Assembly (NCBI GenBank): GCA_017524905.1 | Contig: JAFXUP010000039.1 | Coordinates: 1 to 49,762 of the forward strand | Length of the DNA stretch: 49,762 bases | From: Acholeplasmatales bacterium | GTDB lineage: Bacteria; Bacillota_I; Bacilli_A; Acholeplasmatales; Anaeroplasmataceae | Direction: 5' to 3' | Part shown: one piece after another, positions 41,563 to 49,558 of the stretch | Layout: every line of letters starts with the position of its first letter | How positions within the stretch are numbered: position 1 is the stretch's first letter | The notes under the pieces: generated by a model | What the model saw: only the letters and a program-made list of their open reading frames with translations | Told to the model about the DNA's origin: nothing | Database searches by the model: none | Program-made: the position numbers and the translations under genes

Positions 41563-42927
41563 ATGAAAAAAAGAGGTTTAGGTTTATTTTTTGGAGCAGC
41601 AGTAGCAGGTTTAGCAGCTCTAACATTAGCAGGTTGTGATAAGTCTTATAAGGCTGACAACTCTGGTGAAATTTTCCATATTTATGCATGGAATGATGAA
41701 TTCAAGGGTTTCTTTGAAAAGTATGTATCAGATGAAAGAGCACAATTTGTAAAGGCAGCTGATGAAAAGAATGAAGCTTTAAAGCCAGCTGTAACTCATT
41801 TAAATGGTAAGCAAGTTAAGTGGACAATCGTTCCATCTGACAATGGTGGTTACCAAAAGGCATTAGACGAAGCTTTATTAGCAAACGCAAGTGCTTCTGA
41901 TGCTGAAAAGGTTGATTTATTCTTAGCAGAAGCAGATTACATCTTAAAGTATACTGATACAAATTATACAAGAGATGTTGCTAAGATTGGTGTAACAGAT
42001 TTCTCTAACATTTATGGCTATACTAAAGAAGCAGCTTCATCAAAGAAGGGTGAAGTTAAGGGTGTTTCTTTCCAATGCTGTCCAGCAGGTGTTATCTATC
42101 GTAGATCAATCGCTCAAGCAGTTTTAGGTACTAGTGAACCTGCAGAAGTTCAAAAGAAGATTTCTGATTGGACTAAGTTCAATGCAGTTGCTGCTCAAAT
42201 GAAAGAAAAAGGATATTTAATGACTGCTTCATTTGCTGAAACTTATCGTGCATTCTCTAACAACGTTAAGAAGCCTTGGGTAGATGCAAACAACAATTTA
42301 CAATTCGATGATCAAATCACAGCATGGATGGATCAAGCTGAAACATTCATGAAGAATGAATATACATTAGATGCAGGTGTTTGGGATGACGCTTGTACAA
42401 AAGAAATGTTTAAAGATGGTAAAGCATTCTGCTACTTTGGACCAGCTTGGTATTACAACTTCTGTATGGGTAATGCTCAAGATAAAGAAAAGGGATGCTT
42501 CGGTGACTGGGGTCTAGTTGAAGGTCCAGCTAAATACTTCTGGGGCGGTACTTGGATGCTTGCTGCTGAAGGCGGAAACAACGATGATTTAGTTGCTACA
42601 ACAATGAACGCATTTATTAATGATTATGATGTATGCTACAAGCTAGTTGAAAAAGAAGGTCAATTCTCTAACAACCAAAAGGCTAACCAAGCTTATGCAA
42701 ATACTGGTAAGGGTAATGCATTCTTAGGTGGACAAAACGATACACAATTATACTTAGAATTAGCTAAGGGTATTAAGTTCCAAAATATTACTATTTATGA
42801 TCAATATTGTAACGAAGGTTTACAAAACAAGTTCCAAGAATACTTAAAGGGTTCTGTAACTAAAGATAAGGCAATGGCTAACTTCAAGGATTACTTATCA
42901 GTTAACTGTCCTGATATCAAATTATAA
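41563..42927 (+). CDS. Sugar ABC transporter substrate-binding lipoprotein
   Basis: A 454-residue extracellular solute-binding protein (family 1 type). It has an N-terminal lipoprotein signal with lipobox LAGC (Cys25), then an alpha/beta binding protein rich in Trp, Tyr and Phe, as expected for oligosaccharide binding: IYAWNDEFKGFF, FFGPAWYYN-like CYFGPAWYYNF and WGGTWMLAAEGG. AGGAGG precedes the ATG. A GC-rich hairpin after the gene probably lowers expression of the permeases relative to this protein. Context suggests beta-gluco-oligosaccharide binding. Confidence 0.9.
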   Translation: MKKRGLGLFFGAAVAGLAALTLAGCDKSYKADNSGEIFHIYAWNDEFKGFFEKYVSDERAQFVKAADEKNEALKPAVTHLNGKQVKWTIVPSDNGGYQKALDEALLANASASDAEKVDLFLAEADYILKYTDTNYTRDVAKIGVTDFSNIYGYTKEAASSKKGEVKGVSFQCCPAGVIYRRSIAQAVLGTSEPAEVQKKISDWTKFNAVAAQMKEKGYLMTASFAETYRAFSNNVKKPWVDANNNLQFDDQITAWMDQAETFMKNEYTLDAGVWDDACTKEMFKDGKAFCYFGPAWYYNFCMGNAQDKEKGCFGDWGLVEGPAKYFWGGTWMLAAEGGNNDDLVATTMNAFINDYDVCYKLVEKEGQFSNNQKANQAYANTGKGNAFLGGQNDTQLYLELAKGIKFQNITIYDQYCNEGLQNKFQEYLKGSVTKDKAMANFKDYLSVNCPDIKL

Positions 42928-42976
42928 TTAGTATATTTAAGAAAGTTGATATTCTGAATAAAAAATTAATGGATTG

Positions 42977-43004
42977 ATGTGGCGGGAAGCCCCGCCACAT
43001 TTTT
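42977..43004 (+). terminator. GC-rich hairpin between binding-protein and permease genes
   Basis: Perfect 10-bp stem ATGTGGCGGG/CCCGCCACAT with AAGC loop, followed by five T. It is strikingly GC-rich for this DNA. Located inside the operon, it may partly terminate transcription and protect the binding-protein mRNA. Confidence 0.85.
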
Positions 43005-43037
43005 CATAAATATTGAAAAAGAAGAAGGGGGTTGCCT

Positions 43038-43988
43038 ATGGAAAGCACAAGCATTGAGAGCATGGAAAAACCAAAAAAGAGAAAGAGCGTAAGCTATGCA
43101 AAATGGGGTTATATATTTATATTACCATTCTTCTTAGTTTACCTATTATTCACACTTTATCCACAATTAAAAACAATTATATATAGTTTCTTTGAATATT
43201 ATAGATCAGGCTTAAATACAATAGGTCCTGACTTTAATGGATTTGGAAACTATGCGAAATTATTTACACCAGGCTTTTCTGGAGAAGTAATGTTATTTAA
43301 AGCATTAGGTAATACCATTGTTATGTGGCTAATGGGAGCTGTGTTCCAATTAATAATTGCGTTAGTTTTAGCAATTTTCTTTACAAGTACTAGATTAAAT
43401 TTGAAATGTACTGGATTCTTTAAATCAGTATTCTATATGCCAAACCTAATAATGGCAACAGCCTTTGCATTCTTATTTTATGCATTATTCAATACTGTAG
43501 GTCCTGTTAACCAGATTGCGCAAGCACTCGGTTGGGCAGATAAACCAGTAGATTTAGTAACAACATATCCGTGGACAACTAGAAGCTTAGTTGCTACGAT
43601 AAACTTCTTGATGTGGTTCGGTAATACAACAATCTTGTTGATGGCCGGAATCATGGGAATCGATGAAAGCTTATTTGAAGCTGCACGTGTAGATGGTGCT
43701 TCATCTTCAAGAGTATTCTTCGATATTACATTACCACTTTTAAGACCAATCGTTGTATATGTATTAATTACATCTATGATTGGTGGTCTACAAATGTATG
43801 ATGTACCACAGGTATTAACAAAGGGTCAAGGTGCTCCAGATAACACAACTAAGACTATTGTTATGCTTTTAAATGATTATTTATCAGTAAATAACTATGG
43901 TATGGCAGGTGCCATCGCTGTTATATTATTTATTGTTACAGGAGTTTTAAGCTTCCTAGTATTTAAATCAATAAGAAATAAGGAATAA
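43038..43988 (+). CDS. Sugar ABC transporter permease (MalF/UgpA type)
   Basis: A 316-residue membrane protein with about six transmembrane helices after a charged, Lys-rich N-terminus. The ATPase-contacting EAA loop reads EAARVDGASSSRVFFDITLP. YIFILPFFLVYLLFTLYPQ is the typical first helix. ATG 43038 has AAGGGGG 7 bases upstream; the in-frame TTG at 43032 is too close to it. It pairs with the next gene to form the transport channel. Confidence 0.92.
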   Translation: MESTSIESMEKPKKRKSVSYAKWGYIFILPFFLVYLLFTLYPQLKTIIYSFFEYYRSGLNTIGPDFNGFGNYAKLFTPGFSGEVMLFKALGNTIVMWLMGAVFQLIIALVLAIFFTSTRLNLKCTGFFKSVFYMPNLIMATAFAFLFYALFNTVGPVNQIAQALGWADKPVDLVTTYPWTTRSLVATINFLMWFGNTTILLMAGIMGIDESLFEAARVDGASSSRVFFDITLPLLRPIVVYVLITSMIGGLQMYDVPQVLTKGQGAPDNTTKTIVMLLNDYLSVNNYGMAGAIAVILFIVTGVLSFLVFKSIRNKE

Positions 43989-43999
43989 GGAGGACTAAA

Positions 44000-44890
44000 A
44001 TGGTAGAAACAGTAGATAAAACAACTGGCGAAAGCGAAAATAATCGTGCCAAAGCTAAATTAGCAGTTCAAAGAACACTAGTTTATGCATTTATGATAAT
44101 ACTTACTTTTATCTGTTTGTTCTTTTTCTATTTACTATTTGTAAATGCGACAAGATCACATGCAGAATTACAAGCAGGTTTTACATTAATTCCTTCAACA
44201 CATTTCATCGATAACTTCGTTAAAATGTGGAATTACTCAGATGTTGCAGATATTAAAAGAGGTATGCTTAACTCTTTAATTATCGCATCATTATCTTCAA
44301 TTTTGACAACATATTTCTCTGCACTATGTGCTTATGGAATTTATGCGTATAATTTTAAATTAAAAAAGGCTGCTGAAACATTTATTTTAGCAATCATGAT
44401 GATTCCTACTCAAGTTTCATCTGTAGGTTTCATTCAAATGTGTAATGAAATGGGCTGGAAAAACCAATTCTGGATTTTAATCATTCCATCAATTGCAGCT
44501 CCAGCAACATTCTTCTATATGATTCAACACTTAAGAGCTACATTACCTCTTGAGCTTGTAGAAGCATCAAGAATTGATGGCTCTAATGAATTCATGACTT
44601 TTAATAGAATAGTTCTTCCAGTTATGAAGCCAGCACTTGCTGTACAATTGATTTTCTCATTTGTTGCTTCATGGAACAACTTATATTTACCAACATTATT
44701 ATTAACTGATGCAAAAAAGAAAACATTACCTACAATGCTATCATTATTAAGAAGCGCTGACTTCGCTAAGATGGATAATGGTTTAATGTATATGGTAATA
44801 TTTGTATCAATATTCCCAGTATTAATTATTTACTTATTCTTATCTAAGTCAATAATTAAGGGTGTAACAAGCGGATCAGTTAAGGGTTAA
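44000..44890 (+). CDS. Sugar ABC transporter permease (MalG/UgpE type)
   Basis: A 296-residue membrane protein with six predicted transmembrane helices. The EAA loop reads EASRIDGSNEFMTFNRIVLP. SHAELQAGFTLIPS and the NSLIIASLSS helix are typical of the MalG type. AAGGAGG precedes the ATG; the gene begins 11 bases after the first permease and 17 bases before the ATPase gene. Confidence 0.92.
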   Translation: MVETVDKTTGESENNRAKAKLAVQRTLVYAFMIILTFICLFFFYLLFVNATRSHAELQAGFTLIPSTHFIDNFVKMWNYSDVADIKRGMLNSLIIASLSSILTTYFSALCAYGIYAYNFKLKKAAETFILAIMMIPTQVSSVGFIQMCNEMGWKNQFWILIIPSIAAPATFFYMIQHLRATLPLELVEASRIDGSNEFMTFNRIVLPVMKPALAVQLIFSFVASWNNLYLPTLLLTDAKKKTLPTMLSLLRSADFAKMDNGLMYMVIFVSIFPVLIIYLFLSKSIIKGVTSGSVKG

Positions 44891-44907
44891 GGAAAGGATA
44901 AAAAATT

Positions 44908-46278
44908 ATGGCAGAAGTAATTTTAAAGGATATGGTAAAAATATATCCATATGTTGAAAAGAAACCAAGAAAAAAATTATTCTCAAGAAAGGTTGTTCAA
45001 CAAACAAGAAGAGGTAAAAATTTACAGCTTACTGATAAGGGTATCGTAGCTGTACAAAATTTTAACCTAGAAATAAAAGATGGTGAATTCATTGTATTAG
45101 TAGGTCCTTCTGGATGTGGTAAATCAACTACTTTAAGAATGGTTGCAGGTTTAGAAGAAATTACTGAGGGTGAATTATATATTGATGGTAAGATTGTTAA
45201 TTCAATCGAACCAAAGGATAGAGATATCGCAATGGTTTTCCAAAACTATGCATTATATCCTCATATGACTGTTTATCAAAATATGGCTTATTCTTTAAAG
45301 ATTAAGCATGTTGATAAAGAAGAAATCGATAGAAAGGTTAGAGAGGCTGCTGCTATTTTAAATATCACTGATTATTTAGAAAGAAAGCCTAAAAACCTAT
45401 CTGGTGGTCAAAGACAAAGAGTTGCCATCGGACGTGCTATTGTAAGAAATCCAAAGGTATTACTAATGGATGAACCTTTATCTAACTTGGATGCTAAGCT
45501 ACGTAACCAAATGCGTGCTGAAATCATCAAGCTAAGACAAAGAATTGATACAACATTTATTTATGTTACACATGACCAAGTTGAGGCCATGACTTTAGGT
45601 GATAGAATTGTTGTTATGAAAGATGGCTTCGTACAACAAATTGGTACACCTCAAGATGTTTATGATCATCCAAGAAATAAATTCGTTTCAGGATTCATTG
45701 GAACTCCTAGAATGAACTATTTTGATGCTTCTTTAAGTATCAATAATGGTGATTATTATGTAACAGTAGATAAATATAGAGTTAGATTATCTGACGATAA
45801 GCAAGAAAGATTAAAGAAGAACAAGGTTGAACCACAAATTGTTACATTAGGTGTAAGACCAGACCATATCTCTGTTCAAACAGGTGTTGGTGTAGGTGTT
45901 GTTGGTTTAGTTGAAGTTTCTGAATTAATGGGTCCATCAGTTCATCTACATTTAAATGTAAGTGGAAATGATGTTATTGTTATCGTTCCTACACTAGGTG
46001 GCGTTGTTGATTATGTTGGTAAGAACATTAAGATTCAATTCTCTGGTGAATTAGTTAACCTATTCTCTAAAGAAAATGAAAGAAACTTAGAATATATTGA
46101 TGAAGAAAATTATCATGTTGATGAATCTACATCATTATATAAATCAGTATCAAAAGATGATGAAGATGATTTAGTATCACCTCTTGAAGCTCAAGATACT
46201 CAAAAACCAGCTCAAGATACTCAAGAACCAGCTCAAACTGCTTCTGTTGAAGAAACAAAAGAAGAAAAGGCTCTATAA
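44908..46278 (+). CDS. Sugar ABC transporter ATPase (MsmK/UgpC type) with unusual insertion and tail
   Basis: A 456-residue ATPase powering the sugar transporter. Walker [10 protein letters not shown] is at residues 66-74, Q-loop [11 protein letters not shown], signature [14 protein letters not shown], Walker [13 protein letters not shown], and a C-terminal OB-fold regulatory domain. Two oddities are visible: a ~30-residue basic insertion (about residues 14-45, with [11 protein letters not shown]) between the first strand and VAVQ, and an acidic tail holding a 21-bp tandem repeat encoding AQDTQ(K/E)P. MsmK-type ATPases may serve several importers. A GGAAAGGA ribosome-binding site precedes the ATG, and a terminator follows. 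Confidence 0.93.
   Translation: MAEVILKDMVKIYPYVEKKPRKKLFSRKVVQQTRRGKNLQLTDKGIVAVQNFNLEIKDGEFIVLVGPSGCGKSTTLRMVAGLEEITEGELYIDGKIVNSIEPKDRDIAMVFQNYALYPHMTVYQNMAYSLKIKHVDKEEIDRKVREAAAILNITDYLERKPKNLSGGQRQRVAIGRAIVRNPKVLLMDEPLSNLDAKLRNQMRAEIIKLRQRIDTTFIYVTHDQVEAMTLGDRIVVMKDGFVQQIGTPQDVYDHPRNKFVSGFIGTPRMNYFDASLSINNGDYYVTVDKYRVRLSDDKQERLKKNKVEPQIVTLGVRPDHISVQTGVGVGVVGLVEVSELMGPSVHLHLNVSGNDVIVIVPTLGGVVDYVGKNIKIQFSGELVNLFSKENERNLEYIDEENYHVDESTSLYKSVSKDDEDDLVSPLEAQDTQKPAQDTQEPAQTASVEETKEEKAL
46189..46236 (+). repeat. 21-bp tandem repeat in the ATPase tail
   Basis: Two copies (46189-46209, 46210-46230) differing at one base, plus a six-base start of a third. Each encodes AQDTQ(K/E)P, an in-frame, length-variable linker. 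Confidence 0.75.
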
Positions 46279-46366
46279 AGAAACTTTGATAATAAGATTA
46301 AATGAAAGGCATTGTTTTAATATAATCTCCAAACCGTATTAATTCTTGTTCATTTAATCAAATTAT

Positions 46367-46405
46367 GCATCTCCTTAGTGGGGATGCTTTTTTTATTTTT
46401 TTAAA
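46367..46405 (+). terminator. Terminator of the sugar transporter operon
   Basis: GCATCTCC (46367-46374) pairs with GGGGATGC (46380-46387, one G-U), followed by a long T run. Confidence 0.88.
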
Positions 46406-46412
46406 AAAGGTG

Positions 46413-46440
46413 TTGACATATAATTATTTGGATGTATAAT
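46413..46440 (+). promoter_or_regulatory. Promoter of the cysteine/methionine locus
   Basis: TTGACA (46413-46418), 16-bp spacer, TATAAT (46435-46440), near consensus and probably strong when not repressed. Confidence 0.82.
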
Positions 46441-46448
46441 AAAGCTAA

Positions 46449-46467
46449 TCCTACTAAATACGTAGGA
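46449..46467. promoter_or_regulatory. Rrf2/CymR-type operator, site 1
   Basis: TCCTAC (46449-46454) and GTAGGA (46462-46467), a perfect 6-bp dyad with a 7-bp centre, directly after the -10 box. It aligns with site 2 at 47961-47979 over CTA-TAAA-AC and AGGAAT. The Rrf2 gene two positions down the locus is the likely binder. Confidence 0.7.
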
Positions 46468-46495
46468 ATAGTAGAGAAAAGAAAGTGGTGATATT

Positions 46496-46594
46496 ATGGC
46501 TATTATGAATAGTCGATGTATGGGCATTGCCCAAGTAAATAATAATCTATTAAAAAGAAGTCATAATGTCATGTGTGACTTGTCTAAAAAATAA
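46496..46594 (+). CDS. 32-residue upstream ORF with Cys codons (possible leader peptide)
   Basis: An ATG-started ORF of 32 codons with a GTGGTGA ribosome-binding site 5 bases upstream. It begins MAIMNSRCMGIAQV and ends VMCDLSKK, with Cys at positions 8 and 27 and four Met. It ends 42 bases before the MetY-like gene and is the first ORF in the mRNA. Cys/Met codons at the head of a sulfur-assimilation operon suggest a translation-sensing leader, or a small functional peptide. No obvious attenuator hairpin lies between its stop and the next start. A second in-frame candidate start for the next gene, ATG 46598, sits just after its TAA. Confidence 0.5.
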   Translation: MAIMNSRCMGIAQVNNNLLKRSHNVMCDLSKK

Positions 46595-46636
46595 TTAATG
46601 ACAAATCTATTTAAAAATATAAGGAAGAAAGAAAAT

Positions 46637-47923
46637 ATGAGCAAAAGAAATTATAAATTTGAAACATTACAATTACACGTAGGACAAGAAAATCCAGATC
46701 CAGCAACAGGAGCAAGAGCTGTACCTATTTATTTAACTTCATCTTACGTTTTTAACAATTCTAAGCATGCTTCTGACCGTTTTGGCTTAAGAGATGCTGG
46801 AAATATCTATGGTAGATTAACAAACCCTACACAGGGCGTTTTTGAAGAAAGAATAGCCGCACTAGAAAATGGTAGTGCTGCTTTAGCTGTAGCATCAGGT
46901 GCTGCCGCTATTACATATGCTATTTTAGGATTAGCATTTTCAGGTGATCATATTGTTTCAGCAAATAATATTTATGGTGGTTCTGTAAATTTATTACAAC
47001 ATACATTACCTAATTATGGTATTACAACTACTTTTGTAAAGCCTGAATTAGATGAAATTGATAAAGCAATTAAAGAAAATACAAAAGCTGTTTTTATTGA
47101 AACTTTAGGTAATCCTAATTCTGATGTTGTAGATATTGAATCTATCGCAAAAGTAGCACATAAGCATAATATTCCACTTATTGTTGATTCAACATTTGCA
47201 ACACCTTATTTAGTAAGACCAATTGAATATGGAGCTGATATAGTCGTTCATTCAGCAACAAAATTTATTACAGGTCATGGAACAGGACTTGGTGGTGTTA
47301 TTATTGAAGGTGGAAAATTCGATTGGAAGAAAAGTGGTAAATTTGAGCATTTAGTAAAGCCAAATGCTTCATATCATGGTGTATCATTTTATGATGCTTT
47401 AGGTCCAGCTGCATTTGTAACATATATTAGAGCTATTTTATTAAGAGATACAGGAGCTTCTATTTCACCTGTTAATGCATTTATAGCATTACAAGGATTA
47501 GAAACATTATCATTAAGAGTAGAAAGACATGTTTATAATGCATTAAAGGTTGTTAAATATTTAGAATCAAATCCTCATGTAGAAAAGGTACATCATCCAT
47601 CTGTTTCTAAAGATAAAAAGCAACAGGAATTATATAAAAAGTATTATCCAAATGGTGGTGGTTCAATTTTCACATTTGAAATAAAAGGAACTGAAGAGGA
47701 TACATTAAAATTTATAGACAATTTAAAGCTATTTTCACTTTTAGCTAATGTTGCTGATGTTAAATCATTAGTTATTCATCCAGCATCAACTACTCATTCT
47801 GAAATGACTGAAGAAGAATTAAAGAATGTTGGTATTTATAAAAATACAGTAAGATTATCAATTGGAACTGAACATATTGATGATATTATTGAAGATTTAG
47901 ATAATGCCTTTAAGGCTATTTAG
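46637..47923 (+). CDS. O-acetylhomoserine/O-acetylserine sulfhydrylase-type PLP enzyme (MetY-like)
   Basis: A 428-residue Cys/Met-metabolism PLP enzyme. FETLQLHVGQENPDPATGA begins it, YGRLTNPT, the cofactor loop VASGAAAI, and PLP Lys209 in HSATKFITGHGTGLGG follow, with late STTHSEM. Length and motifs fit O-acetylhomoserine sulfhydrylase, which makes homocysteine from O-acetylhomoserine and sulfide; cystathionine gamma-synthase/lyase are shorter. ATG 46637 gives the usual start, with AAGGAAG upstream. An in-frame ATG at 46598 would add 13 residues. It lies in a Rrf2-controlled locus with CysK. Confidence 0.9.
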   Translation: MSKRNYKFETLQLHVGQENPDPATGARAVPIYLTSSYVFNNSKHASDRFGLRDAGNIYGRLTNPTQGVFEERIAALENGSAALAVASGAAAITYAILGLAFSGDHIVSANNIYGGSVNLLQHTLPNYGITTTFVKPELDEIDKAIKENTKAVFIETLGNPNSDVVDIESIAKVAHKHNIPLIVDSTFATPYLVRPIEYGADIVVHSATKFITGHGTGLGGVIIEGGKFDWKKSGKFEHLVKPNASYHGVSFYDALGPAAFVTYIRAILLRDTGASISPVNAFIALQGLETLSLRVERHVYNALKVVKYLESNPHVEKVHHPSVSKDKKQQELYKKYYPNGGGSIFTFEIKGTEEDTLKFIDNLKLFSLLANVADVKSLVIHPASTTHSEMTEEELKNVGIYKNTVRLSIGTEHIDDIIEDLDNAFKAI

Positions 47924-47928
47924 TAAGA

Positions 47929-47957
47929 TTGAAATTTTGTCTATAAAATGGTAAAAT
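47929..47957 (+). promoter_or_regulatory. Promoter of the Rrf2-cysK unit
   Basis: TTGAAA (47929-47934), 17-bp spacer, TAAAAT (47952-47957), in the short gap after the MetY-like gene. Confidence 0.7.
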
Positions 47958-47960
47958 AAA

Positions 47961-47979
47961 TACTAGTAAAACACTAGGA
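47961..47979. promoter_or_regulatory. Rrf2/CymR-type operator, site 2
   Basis: TACTAGTAAAACACTAGGA directly follows the -10 box, as site 1 does. The CTAG half-sites are 7 bp apart, the same spacing as in site 1. Suggests autoregulation. Confidence 0.65.
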
Positions 47980-47993
47980 ATGGAGGAGTTTAA

Positions 47994-48428
47994 ATGATAT
48001 CAACAAAAGGAAGATATGCATTAAGATTAATGATTGATATTGCTGCATATTCTAATGGAGAGGTTGTATCATTAAAGGATATCTCTAAAAGACAAAATAT
48101 ATCAATCAAATATTTAGAACAGGTTGTTTCACTTTTAACCAAAGGTGGATTATTGCAAAGTATTAGAGGTAATAATGGTGGCTATAGATTAACAAAAAAG
48201 CCATCTGATTATACAATTGGTGAAATTCTAAGAACAGCAGAAGGAACACTTGTTCCTGTTGCCTGCTTACAATGCGATCCAATTACATGTGATAGGGTTG
48301 AAATATGCTCTACAATCGATTTTTGGAAAGGTTTTAATGAAGTAATCAATAATTATGTAGATGGTGTTACATTAGAGGATTTAGCCAATAAAGAAAGAGA
48401 AAAAATAGGAAACGATTATAGTATATAA
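47994..48428 (+). CDS. Rrf2 family regulator, probable cysteine-metabolism repressor
   Basis: A 144-residue Rrf2 protein. The winged helix has [36 protein letters not shown] and RGNNGGYRL. Then come four Cys: 91, 94, 99 and 105 ([15 protein letters not shown]), more like the Fe-S/redox-type members (IscR-like) than Bacillus CymR, which lacks this cluster. It sits between MetY-like and CysK genes, and both promoters carry a matching dyad immediately after the -10 box, so it is probably a repressor released by low cysteine or by an Fe-S/redox signal. GGAGGAG precedes the ATG. Confidence 0.92.
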   Translation: MISTKGRYALRLMIDIAAYSNGEVVSLKDISKRQNISIKYLEQVVSLLTKGGLLQSIRGNNGGYRLTKKPSDYTIGEILRTAEGTLVPVACLQCDPITCDRVEICSTIDFWKGFNEVINNYVDGVTLEDLANKEREKIGNDYSI

Positions 48429-48444
48429 GAAAGAGGCAAATAAA

Positions 48445-49380
48445 ATGAGTAAAATTTATAAGTCAGTAACTGAATTAATTGGTCATACACCACTAGTTGA
48501 ATTAACAAATTTTAATAAAAATAATAATTTAAAAGCAACAATCATTGCTAAGGTTGAAGGATTCAATCCTGCAGGATCAGTAAAGGATAGAGTTGCAAGA
48601 CAAATTATTGATGATTATGAGGCTAAAGGTGTATTAAAAAAAGGTTCAACAATTATTGAACCAACATCAGGAAATACAGGAATTGGTCTTGCTGCTATAA
48701 GTGCTGCAAGAGGCTATAGATTAATTATTACATTACCTGAAACAATGTCTGTTGAAAGACGTAATTTAATTAAAGCATATGGTGCAGAATTAGTATTAAC
48801 AGAAGGCGCTAAAGGAATGAAGGGGGCTATCGCAAAGGCAGAAGAATTACAAAAGGAAATTCCAAATTCTGTGATTGCAGGTCAATTTGTTAACCCTTCA
48901 AATCCAAAAGCACATTTTGAAACAACTGGTCCTGAAATTTGGCAGGATGCAGATGGTGATATTGATATTTTCGTTGCTGGAGTTGGTACAGGTGGTACAA
49001 TCTCTGGTGTTGGTGAATATTTAAAATCAAAGAATCCAAATATTAAAATTGTTGCTGTTGAACCAGAAACTTCACCAGTGTTATCTAAAGGTGTTGCCGG
49101 TCCACATAAAATTCAAGGTATTGGTGCTGGTTTCGTTCCTGCAACTTTAAACACTAAAATATATGATGAAATTATTGCTGTACCAAATGAAGAAGCATTT
49201 AAAACAGGTGCAGAATTAGTAAAATCTGATGGCTTATTTATAGGTATTTCATCAGGTGCAGCTTTATTTGCAGCTAAAGAATTAGCCTTAAGAGAAGAAA
49301 ATAAGGGTAAGAAAATAGTTGTATTATTACCTGATAATGGTGATAGATATTTATCTACTCCATTGTTTTCAAAAGATTAG
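48445..49380 (+). CDS. cysK: Cysteine synthase (O-acetylserine sulfhydrylase)
   Basis: A 311-residue PLP enzyme making cysteine from O-acetylserine and sulfide. PLP Lys47 is in [13 protein letters not shown], the substrate loop is [12 protein letters not shown], the phosphate loop is [13 protein letters not shown], and the C-terminus has SSGAALFAA. Length is standard. It starts 16 bases after the Rrf2 gene, so it is cotranscribed with its own likely regulator. No cysE is in the window. Confidence 0.95.
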   Translation: MSKIYKSVTELIGHTPLVELTNFNKNNNLKATIIAKVEGFNPAGSVKDRVARQIIDDYEAKGVLKKGSTIIEPTSGNTGIGLAAISAARGYRLIITLPETMSVERRNLIKAYGAELVLTEGAKGMKGAIAKAEELQKEIPNSVIAGQFVNPSNPKAHFETTGPEIWQDADGDIDIFVAGVGTGGTISGVGEYLKSKNPNIKIVAVEPETSPVLSKGVAGPHKIQGIGAGFVPATLNTKIYDEIIAVPNEEAFKTGAELVKSDGLFIGISSGAALFAAKELALREENKGKKIVVLLPDNGDRYLSTPLFSKD

Positions 49381-49384
49381 TTTA

Positions 49385-49445
49385 TAAGCTTCAAGATGGA
49401 AGCATAAGATAGGTCAATGAAACAGATTCTTATCTTACCTATCTA
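49385..49445 (+). other. Structured 3' untranslated region after cysK
   Basis: GCTTC/GAAGC (49388-49402) and AGATAGGT (49407-49414)/ACCTATCT (49437-49444) form two hairpins before the final terminator. Alternative pairings with TTATCTT are possible. It may be only mRNA 3'-end protection. Confidence 0.4.
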
Positions 49446-49448
49446 TAT

Positions 49449-49475
49449 TAAAGGTCTCATTTGAGACCTTTTTTT
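49449..49475 (+). terminator. Terminator after cysK
   Basis: AAGGTCTCA/TGAGACCTT stem (49451-49470) with a 2-nt spacer, followed by a T run. Confidence 0.9.
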
Positions 49476-49558
49476 AATAATTATTTAAAAAAAGTATCAT
49501 TTCGTTACTATTATTTATATGAGTGGTGATAATTTATGCTCAGAATGGAGGTGAAAAA

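Noticed and set aside
46441..46640. T-box, SAM or other known sulfur riboswitch before the MetY-like gene
   Set aside because: No T-box GGTGG-type core or S-box pattern is visible, and the leader is short; an operator dyad plus small ORF explains it better.
49385..49445. Independent small RNA gene after cysK
   Set aside because: Hairpins are present but no separate promoter was seen, so I list it only as a structured 3' end.
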